5,443 nt of DNA from contig JAUWWH010000087.1 of NCBI GenBank assembly GCA_030617005.1, positions 1 to 5,443 on the forward strand, given 5' to 3'. The translations under genes were made by a program, and so were the position numbers. How positions within the stretch are numbered: position 1 is the stretch's first letter; every line of letters begins with the position of its first letter. The DNA comes from Candidatus Bathyarchaeota archaeon (GTDB lineage: Archaea; Thermoproteota; Bathyarchaeia; RBG-16-48-13; GCA-020355125). The notes below the pieces were generated by a model. It worked only from the letters and a program-made list of their open reading frames with translations. It was not told where the DNA came from and ran no database searches. Positions 1-4,616 of this stretch are shown piece by piece.

Positions 1-379
1 GGTAATCATAGTCACCCTCATCGTTAAAGTAAGGTCGAATTAGAAGATCCGAACCAACTTTTAATGCCAATTTCATGATTTCAGGGACCATTTCTGGGGG
101 AGGACGAATTGAGTAGATTAGATCAGCTCCAACATAAAACATTAATTGAGGTTCAAAGATGTTATCATAGACAGGTTCTAGTTCGACGCATTCCTCTTTT
201 ATAGTAGCAAGTTTCACTCTGTCAATATCCGTAACGATCACACTGACAGACGGTAATAATTCCTTCAGACGAATAGCTACAAATGGATACGAACCGACAC
301 CGATTTCAACTACCCTCTCAATGTTACTGTAATTCTTTATTACAAAGTCGACAAAGTCTTCGGTATCAAGAAGCTTCAA
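1..379 (-). CDS. UPF0146 family protein (Rossmann-like, SAM-methyltransferase-like fold), 3' end cut by window edge
   Basis: This is an open frame of 126 codons starting at a TTG (377-379) and running off the left edge without a stop. I translated it by hand. Residues 24-31 read VEIGVGSY, a glycine-rich nucleotide or SAM-binding loop. An acidic turn, TDID, follows at about 50-53, as in Rossmann methyltransferases. The family hallmarks are IYSIRPPPEM (about 88-97) and DLLIRPY (about 111-117), which match the archaeal UPF0146 family. Family members are roughly 130-150 residues, so little is missing. The TTG start is chosen because an in-frame TAG lies eight codons upstream, no ATG or GTG intervenes, and GGGGG (389-393 on this strand) sits 8 bases before it. 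The gene follows ppsA by 36 bases on the same strand and is probably in the same transcript. The biochemical role of the family is not established, and methyltransferase activity would be a guess from the fold. Confidence 0.85.
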   Translation of the reverse strand, partial: MKLLDTEDFVDFVIKNYSNIERVVEIGVGSYPFVAIRLKELLPSVSVIVTDIDRVKLATIKEECVELEPVYDNIFEPQLMFYVGADLIYSIRPPPEMVPEIMKLALKVGSDLLIRPYFNDEGDYDY

Positions 380-388
380 AGAGGATAA

Positions 389-414
389 CCCCCAAAGCTA
401 GTATGAAAAGGGGG
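389..414 (-). promoter_or_regulatory. Candidate SD site of the UPF0146 gene inside a CCCCC/GGGGG hairpin
   Basis: On the minus strand, five C (410-414) directly after the ppsA stop can pair with five G (389-393), leaving a 16-base loop. The stem does not extend further without mismatches. The G run is also the only Shine-Dalgarno-like sequence before the TTG start at 379. It can pair with the CCUCC of 16S rRNA through one G-U pair, at 8 bases spacing. If the stem forms, it would hide the ribosome-binding site until ribosomes finishing ppsA open it, which would couple the two genes. The pairing is visible; the regulatory meaning is inference. The stem lacks a following U-run, so it is not a convincing terminator. 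Confidence 0.35.
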
Positions 415-415
415 A

Positions 416-2833
416 TTATTTGAGTTCTTTCGACCACTTGGGTTCAAAGAGAGGTTTTTCTCTATTGGACCTCTCTCTTGACCGACGGAGTTCTTCAAGC
501 ATAAGTTTCTGTTCGATACTAGCAACCATTAATCTTGTTCGATTGACGACATCTGGATTGACACTTACGCTAGTGGCACCTTCTCGGAGTAGAAATTCTA
601 GGTATTCAGGGTAGTTGCTTGGTGCTTGACCGCATATACTTGTAGTAACGCCATTTGCTCTACAGATCTGAATTACGTGGGAAATAAGCCTTAATACAGC
701 GAGGTTTCTTTCATCATATATTTCCTGAACCGCAGCGTCATTTCGATCTAGGCCTAAGATCAGCATGGTATAGTCATTTGTGCCAAAGGAGACACCATCG
801 ATTCCTTCTTCGATGAACTTATCAATGAGGATTCCTGAGCTAGGGACTTCAATCATAATCCAAAGTTTAAAGTCTGGACCACGTACCAATCCTTCATCTA
901 CCATGAGTTTCTTAGCTAATCTGAACTCAGAAATAGTACGGACAAAGGATAACATGACATGTAGATTCTTTAGACCATACTCCTCACGAACCATCCTGAT
1001 GGCTCTGCACTCAAGACGGAATATATCAGGTTCTTTTGTGTATCGAAAACATCCACGATATCCAATGAGGGGGTTAGGTCCAACATGCCCAGCGTCTAAT
1101 TCATATTTCTTACCACCAAGTAGGCTTAGGAACTCATCAGGCTTAAAATCTAGAAATCTATACACTACAGGACCTGGGGCGAAGGCTTCTGTCACTTTCC
1201 GTATGCCCTCAGCAAAAGAGGTGACCATCTTTTCGCCACCGCCTTCTTCGATGAGAAGTCGGGGGTGCTTACCTACACTTAACATAAGATGTTCTGCTCT
1301 GAGAAGTCCTACACCGTCTGGTTTTGACTCATTATAAACTTTTGATGCTATCTCTGGGATGGAAAGGTTCACATAGATCTTGGTCCCGGTTATTGGAGTA
1401 GAAGCTATAGCAGATATGACTGCCGTGGGAGTTTCTAAAGGTTTAATCAAATCCTCTACGTATCCTTCGTAAACAATGCCGATCTTCGCATCTACAGTGT
1501 AATCAAAGTCATTTTTTATGACCTCAGTACCGTTTCCAGTTCCAACTATGCATGGAATGCCTAATTCTCGAGAAACTATGGCTGCATGGCAGGTCATTCC
1601 ACCATCATTAGTAATGATGGCTCCCGCTATCCGCATGTAAGGTACCCAATCAGGAGTCGTCATCCCAGTTACGAGGATGTTACCTTTCTTGAGCAGTTTA
1701 ACAGCTTCTTGAGTAGACAAAACTATCTTTGCTTTGCCTGCAGCAATTCCTGGACTGGCAGGTGAACCTTTAATGACTATGTTTCGTTTCATTACAAAGG
1801 TGGGAGTTTCCTGTATTTCGGGCTTGACTTTCTCGCTCCAAACGGTTTCAGGTCTAGATTGGACAATGAAGACGTTTTCAGGGAAAGCTATATCTCTATC
1901 AATAGCCCACTCAATGTCTTGAGCCATTCCACCATAATGCTTCTCGATTATTTTAGCAATTTCAGCGAGTTTAATGATTTCCTCATCGTTTAAACAAGGT
2001 TGTTTCTGTCGCTCTTGGGGTATATTTGCGTGGATAGTCTTACCTGTCTCAGGATCACGTATATACTCAATCTTCTTTTTGGCAATTTTTCTATCTGTGA
2101 TCTCCATAGATACTTTATTAACTAAAAAGTCGTCCGGAGTAACAGAACCGGATACAACTGATTCACCAAGTCCCCAGTTACCTTCTATAAGGATCTGGTT
2201 AGGTTCTCCCGTTACTGGATTGATAGTGAACATGACTCCTGCAACTGTAGAGTTTACCATCTGTTGAACAGATACACTAATGAAGACATCCTCATGTTTG
2301 AAATCTTTTTCCGTTCGATAGAACATTGCTCTAGCTGTGAATAGACTTGACCAACAACGTACGACCATCTCAAGGAGTTCATCAACCCCTTTAACATTGA
2401 GAAAAGTATCCTGTTGTCCAGCAAAGGAAGCACCTGGTAAATCTTCAGCTGTTGCACTTGACCTTACTGCGACAAAGATTGTAGTAGAACCTGTTTTTTT
2501 ACTTAGTTCGTGATAAGATTTTTTAACAGCATTCTGGATATCTTGGAGCATAGGAGTGGATTCTATAAGCTTTCGAATTTTTTGAGATGCCTCTGCATAC
2601 AGCTGAGGATTATTGATATCGGTGATTGTCTCTCTGATGGTTGAATATATCTTTTCATCGATGCCTGTTTCTGATATGAATCTCTTGTAAGCGTATGAAG
2701 TAATAGCAAAACCTGGAGGAACTGGAATTCCAGCTTGAGTCATCTCTCCCAGATTTGCGTTTTTACCTCCAACTAAGGGGATGTCAGATTTATTCAATTC
2801 ATCAAACCAGAGAATGAGCTTCTCTGATCTCAT
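416..2833 (-). CDS. ppsA: Phosphoenolpyruvate synthase (pyruvate, water dikinase)
   Basis: The product (805 residues) converts pyruvate, ATP and water to phosphoenolpyruvate, AMP and phosphate. It is a cytoplasmic enzyme that feeds gluconeogenesis. Three domains are seen. The N-terminal ATP-grasp domain spans about 10-330, with LVGGKNANLGEM near the start, VRSSATAEDLPGASFAGQ at 123-140 and the closing IVQSRPETVW. The swivelling phosphohistidine domain spans about 350-455, with GGMTCHAAI placing the catalytic histidine at 416. The C-terminal barrel spans about 480-775, with GVGLLRAEHL, YRFLDFKPDEF, NPLIGYRG, IMIEVPSS, FGTNDYT and ICGQAPS, whose catalytic cysteine is 734. Length is normal for the family. 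I prefer the ATG at 2831-2833 because relatives begin shortly before LWFDEL, with GGA six bases upstream. A TTG at 2855-2857 (813 residues) has the better SD, GAGGT, and stays possible. UPF0146 follows closely; the membrane-protein gene is divergent. The variant GTNDYTM replaces the usual GSNDLTQ. Confidence 0.97.
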   Translation of the reverse strand: MRSEKLILWFDELNKSDIPLVGGKNANLGEMTQAGIPVPPGFAITSYAYKRFISETGIDEKIYSTIRETITDINNPQLYAEASQKIRKLIESTPMLQDIQNAVKKSYHELSKKTGSTTIFVAVRSSATAEDLPGASFAGQQDTFLNVKGVDELLEMVVRCWSSLFTARAMFYRTEKDFKHEDVFISVSVQQMVNSTVAGVMFTINPVTGEPNQILIEGNWGLGESVVSGSVTPDDFLVNKVSMEITDRKIAKKKIEYIRDPETGKTIHANIPQERQKQPCLNDEEIIKLAEIAKIIEKHYGGMAQDIEWAIDRDIAFPENVFIVQSRPETVWSEKVKPEIQETPTFVMKRNIVIKGSPASPGIAAGKAKIVLSTQEAVKLLKKGNILVTGMTTPDWVPYMRIAGAIITNDGGMTCHAAIVSRELGIPCIVGTGNGTEVIKNDFDYTVDAKIGIVYEGYVEDLIKPLETPTAVISAIASTPITGTKIYVNLSIPEIASKVYNESKPDGVGLLRAEHLMLSVGKHPRLLIEEGGGEKMVTSFAEGIRKVTEAFAPGPVVYRFLDFKPDEFLSLLGGKKYELDAGHVGPNPLIGYRGCFRYTKEPDIFRLECRAIRMVREEYGLKNLHVMLSFVRTISEFRLAKKLMVDEGLVRGPDFKLWIMIEVPSSGILIDKFIEEGIDGVSFGTNDYTMLILGLDRNDAAVQEIYDERNLAVLRLISHVIQICRANGVTTSICGQAPSNYPEYLEFLLREGATSVSVNPDVVNRTRLMVASIEQKLMLEELRRSRERSNREKPLFEPKWSKELK

Positions 2834-2901
2834 TTTTCTTCCTTTTAATTTACTCAAAAAACTTAACCTCTATTTTTTCTTTTGACGTTAGACTGTTTTT
2901 A

Positions 2902-2909
2902 CTTTTAAA
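2902..2909 (-). promoter_or_regulatory. Candidate proximal TATA box of ppsA
   Basis: The minus strand reads TTTAAAAG here, preceded by a purine-rich stretch (GGAAAGAG) that could act as a BRE, although the bases immediately next to the box (GTACG) are a poor match. Initiation about 25 bases downstream would be near 2880, giving a leader of about 23 bases to the TTG start or 47 bases to the ATG. It competes with the TATA-like element at 2950-2957, and I cannot decide between them from sequence alone. Confidence 0.3.
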
Positions 2910-2949
2910 CGTACTCTTTCCAAATCTAACGGTAGCATACAATAAACGA

Positions 2950-2957
2950 TATAAAAA
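2950..2957. promoter_or_regulatory. TATA-like element readable on both strands in the divergent region
   Basis: The plus strand reads TATAAAAA, which is TTTTTATA on the minus strand. Either reading resembles an archaeal TATA box. Used on the minus strand it would start ppsA near 2928 with a leader of about 70-95 bases. Used on the plus strand it would start the small membrane-protein gene near 2980 with a leader of about 130 bases. The plus-strand gene has a closer and better promoter at 3053-3067, so ppsA is the likelier client. A perfect palindrome begins three bases away, at 2960. Confidence 0.35.
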
Positions 2958-2959
2958 GG

Positions 2960-2972
2960 TTATGTAACATAA
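2960..2972. promoter_or_regulatory. Perfect 13-base palindrome, candidate operator in the ppsA divergent region
   Basis: TTATGT, a central A, and ACATAA form an exact 6-1-6 inverted repeat. It lies two bases from the TATA-like element at 2950-2957, between ppsA (minus) and the small membrane-protein gene (plus). Relative to a ppsA start from that TATA box it occupies the BRE or upstream side, where an activator would sit. For a plus-strand start it would lie just downstream of TATA, where a repressor would block assembly. The symmetry is directly visible. A role as a protein-binding site is inference, and no regulator is encoded in the window. Confidence 0.35.
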
Positions 2973-3052
2973 TATTCGCAAACTGAGTCAAAATTTCAAG
3001 CAGGTCGCGGTATAGGAAATATATTATCGTTATTCTATGCTGTACTTTTCTT

Positions 3053-3067
3053 CGAAAGGTTTAAGTT
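3053..3067 (+). promoter_or_regulatory. Archaeal BRE/TATA promoter of the small membrane-protein gene
   Basis: CGAAAG (3053-3058), a BRE-like purine-rich element, is followed by G and the TATA-like TTTAAGTT (3060-3067). Initiation about 25 bases downstream would be near 3088-3090, leaving a leader of about 20 bases that includes the Shine-Dalgarno sequence. The same TTTAAGTT box occurs upstream of proC at 4315-4322 on the other strand, which gives some support to both. Confidence 0.5.
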
Positions 3068-3095
3068 TAGTTTGATTTAAAATTCTTACTTAAAT

Positions 3096-3103
3096 AAGGA
3101 GAT
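3096..3103 (+). promoter_or_regulatory. Shine-Dalgarno site of the small membrane-protein gene
   Basis: AAGGAGAT ends five bases before the ATG at 3109. It is a strong match to the 16S rRNA 3' end. It fixes the start of this short gene and is the main reason to believe that the reading frame is translated. Confidence 0.75.
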
Positions 3104-3108
3104 AAAGT

Positions 3109-3375
3109 ATGCGTGATAAAAGCCTAGGATCCTTAATATTTGTTTCAGGATTGATAGGTGTGATAGCTTATATTTATTGGCTCTTTGGACCATCAAACCC
3201 TGAGTGGTTATTCATAATAAATGGTGTTCGGTGGGCCATAGTGTTGCCAATTGCTTGTGTTGTTTTAGCCATACTTTTTGTCGGTATGTGGATAGGATGG
3301 ACAATGGTTGTTACACCACCAGTAGGTCTAATCGAAGAAGAAAGACATACTGAAGAGGGGAAAGAGGAAAAGTAA
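3109..3375 (+). CDS. Small membrane protein with two predicted transmembrane helices, function unknown
   Basis: The product has 88 residues. After a short charged N-terminus (MRDK) comes a first hydrophobic helix at about 7-27 (SLIFVSGLIGVIAYIYWLF), a short loop with a Pro-Glu-Trp turn, and a second helix at about 40-67 that ends in WIGWTMVVTPP. The last 15 or so residues are a charged tail rich in Glu and Lys. Positive residues at the start and the charged end suggest that both termini face the cytoplasm. A strong SD and a good BRE/TATA promoter support a real gene. The MRDK start, YIYW and the WIGWTM-TPP end remind me of small membrane proteins that recur in Bathyarchaeota and other TACK genomes, but that is from memory and I know no function. 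The gene is divergent from ppsA, convergent with proC, and appears to be transcribed alone. Confidence 0.8.
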   Translation: MRDKSLGSLIFVSGLIGVIAYIYWLFGPSNPEWLFIINGVRWAIVLPIACVVLAILFVGMWIGWTMVVTPPVGLIEEERHTEEGKEEK

Positions 3376-3422
3376 CTACTCTAAAACAAGAACTTATAAA
3401 AGGAGCAATTAACAGTATTCCT

Positions 3423-4241
3423 CTATTCAATCCCTAACTCCCGAGCTCGTTGAGTTGCTTTCTCCACAGCTCTAATAATGGATGCTCGGACATTTCCAAT
3501 CTCAAGCTCAAATAAACCACTTACAGTTGTTCCTCCAGGCGTTGCCACCATACCCTTAAGCTTTTTAGGGGGCTCCCCCGTCTCAAGAAGCATCTTTGAG
3601 GAACCATACAGTGTTTGAGTGGAAAGGATTAACGCCACATCTTCAGGTAGACCAACCTTCACACCACCAGCAGTTAACGCTTCAATAAAGAGGTAAACGT
3701 AAGCTGGCCCACTTCCACTTAGTCCAGTCACAGCGTTTAAGTGTTTTTCATCTAAAAGAAGAACTTTCCCAATTGAGCTAAAGATTTCTTTAGCATATTG
3801 TATGTTTTCAATAGAAGTTCCAGGCAAGGGGGCTAGAACAGTCATGCCTTCCCCAATCATACATGGACTATTAGGCATAGCTCGGATTAAAGAAACGTTT
3901 TTTTGTAGATGACGAAGAATGAAAGATGTTGAGATTCCAGCAGCAATTGAGATGAGCAGATGTTTAGAGTTAAGCTGTGCTTTAATGTCACCTAACACCT
4001 TTTTCATATCTCGAGGTTTAACAGCTATAACAACGATATCACTATTATTTACAAGTTCATCACTTTTGGAATAACAAGTGATCGGATACTTCTTAGATAT
4101 GTATTCTTTCCGTTCAACACTAATATCACTAACCCCAACCTTTGCGGGGTCTATTAATTTCGATCTTATTAAACCTGAGACCAAAGCTTCTCCCATCTTT
4201 CCGATTCCGATTAGTCCTATTCTTCTATCAAACGCCAACAT
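3423..4241 (-). CDS. proC: Pyrroline-5-carboxylate reductase
   Basis: This cytoplasmic enzyme reduces 1-pyrroline-5-carboxylate to L-proline with NAD(P)H, the last step of proline synthesis. The product has 272 residues, the usual length. The N-terminal Rossmann domain opens with IGLIGIGKMGEALVSGLI (8-25), which contains the dinucleotide-binding GIGKMG. It continues with VIAVKPRDM (71-79), ISIAAGIS (98-105) and the family signature IRAMPNSPCMIGEGMTV (119-135). The C-terminal helical dimerisation domain carries the substrate-site motif VTGLSGSGPAYVYLFIEAL (171-189) and the ProC signature KGMVATPGGTTVSGL (229-243). The ATG at 4241 is well supported by an AGGTGAT Shine-Dalgarno sequence five bases upstream. 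Its end faces the end of the small membrane-protein gene across 47 bases. No other proline-pathway gene is in view, so it is probably a single-gene unit with a promoter in the preceding gap. Confidence 0.97.
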   Translation of the reverse strand: MLAFDRRIGLIGIGKMGEALVSGLIRSKLIDPAKVGVSDISVERKEYISKKYPITCYSKSDELVNNSDIVVIAVKPRDMKKVLGDIKAQLNSKHLLISIAAGISTSFILRHLQKNVSLIRAMPNSPCMIGEGMTVLAPLPGTSIENIQYAKEIFSSIGKVLLLDEKHLNAVTGLSGSGPAYVYLFIEALTAGGVKVGLPEDVALILSTQTLYGSSKMLLETGEPPKKLKGMVATPGGTTVSGLFELEIGNVRASIIRAVEKATQRARELGIE

Positions 4242-4245
4242 AATG

Positions 4246-4253
4246 AATCACCT
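4246..4253 (-). promoter_or_regulatory. Shine-Dalgarno site of proC
   Basis: The minus strand reads AGGTGATT here. The GGTGAT core ends five bases before the proC ATG at 4241 and matches the archaeal 16S rRNA 3' end well. It decides the proC start. Confidence 0.75.
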
Positions 4254-4255
4254 AA

Positions 4256-4274
4256 TTAATTCGTAATGAATTAA
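4256..4274. repeat. 7-5-7 inverted repeat just upstream of the proC SD
   Basis: TTAATTC (4256-4262) and GAATTAA (4268-4274) are exact reverse complements separated by GTAAT. The repeat lies 15 bases upstream of the proC start codon, within the predicted leader. It may be an operator half-site pair or a weak RNA hairpin. The sequence is nearly all A and T, so chance is a serious alternative. Confidence 0.35.
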
Positions 4275-4288
4275 ATTATTCTTTTCTC

Positions 4289-4300
4289 GCCCATACGGGC
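4289..4300. promoter_or_regulatory. GC-rich GCCC/GGGC palindrome at the predicted proC initiation region
   Basis: GCCC and GGGC flank a four-base ATAC centre. This stands out because the surrounding sequence is almost entirely A and T. If proC is driven by the TATA box at 4315-4322, initiation about 25 bases on would fall near 4294, inside this palindrome. A repressor site over the start point, or a small hairpin at the very 5' end of the message, would both fit. The symmetry is seen; the role is inferred. Confidence 0.35.
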
Positions 4301-4314
4301 ATATTTCATTATTT

Positions 4315-4322
4315 AACTTAAA
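4315..4322 (-). promoter_or_regulatory. Candidate TATA box of proC (proximal)
   Basis: The minus strand reads TTTAAGTT, the same box as the promoter of the small membrane-protein gene at 3060-3067. It would place initiation near 4294 and give a leader of about 53 bases. The BRE position (TAGGTG) is only moderately purine-rich. The distal box at 4372-4379 is the competing candidate. Confidence 0.4.
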
Positions 4323-4371
4323 CACCTATGCTCAATAATAAATAATATAGATAGTAGTAAGTGGAAGATTT

Positions 4372-4386
4372 TCTATAAATTTCTCC
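4372..4386 (-). promoter_or_regulatory. Candidate BRE/TATA promoter of proC (distal)
   Basis: The minus strand reads GGAGAAA (4380-4386), a good BRE, followed directly by TTTATAGA (4372-4379). By form this is a better archaeal promoter than the proximal one. It would start near 4350 and produce a leader of about 110 bases containing both inverted repeats upstream of proC. Confidence 0.35.
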
Positions 4387-4521
4387 TATTTTTTCATCAA
4401 ATCCCAAGGATATATATCACATTCGAACATCAATATATCAAAATTAGTAAGTTGTACGAGTTTTTCTTCATTGAATTAACATGAAAATTAAATTATCGTA
4501 TTCATTACATAGCCTCTTAAA

Positions 4522-4543
4522 GTTTTTTTAAACTTAAAAAAAC
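4522..4543. repeat. 10-bp T-run/A-run palindrome
   Basis: GTTTTTTTAA (4522-4531) and TTAAAAAAAC (4534-4543) are exact reverse complements around a two-base centre. The element gives a run of seven T on both strands. It lies 74 bases beyond the stop of the HypE-like gene and overlaps the U-run of the candidate terminator at 4536-4605. It could serve as a termination or stalling site for either strand. Confidence 0.5.
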
Positions 4544-4605
4544 AGTCCTCTTAATTCATGGTATAAAGAAGGTAAATAGTTCAATCTTTGAAGAAAGAGG
4601 GGACT
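4536..4605 (-). terminator. Candidate terminator of the HypE-like gene (hairpin plus seven U)
   Basis: On the minus strand, AGTCCCCTCTT (4595-4605) can pair with AAGAGGACT (4544-4552) as a nine-pair stem with a two-base CC bulge. The loop is about 42 bases. One G then precedes a run of seven T (4536-4542). Archaeal RNA polymerase terminates mainly at U-runs, and another run of seven T lies almost at the stop codon (4609-4615). The U-runs may therefore do the work and the long-looped hairpin may be incidental. Confidence 0.4.
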
Positions 4606-4616
4606 TATAAAAAAAC

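Larger units (their letters stand above)
4242..4616. other. 375-base AT-rich intergenic region between proC and the HypE-like gene
   Basis: I find no convincing gene here on either strand. The longest ATG frame noticed on the plus strand is 16 codons (4481-4531) and has no SD. The part near proC holds its SD, two inverted repeats and two candidate TATA boxes, listed separately. The part near the HypE-like gene holds T-runs and a hairpin suited to terminating that gene. The middle, about 4390-4500, is AT-rich with short TATATA stretches that I cannot assign; some could be weak promoters. Confidence 0.6.

Noticed and set aside
780..1337. Plus-strand open frame of 185 codons inside ppsA
   Set aside because: It lies wholly opposite the conserved C-terminal barrel of PpsA, has no SD, and its translation shows no recognisable motif. 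It is a shadow of the real gene.
3400..3420. Imperfect hairpin (GGAGCAAT with AGTATTCC) between the small membrane-protein gene and proC, followed by TTTT on the minus strand
   Set aside because: Only the outer three pairs are firm, the rest contain mismatches, and the T-run is short. It is too weak to call as a terminator for proC.
4481..4531. Sixteen-codon ATG frame in the intergenic region before proC
   Set aside because: It has no SD and no promoter at the right distance, and it ends inside the T/A-run palindrome. Chance is the simpler explanation in AT-rich DNA.
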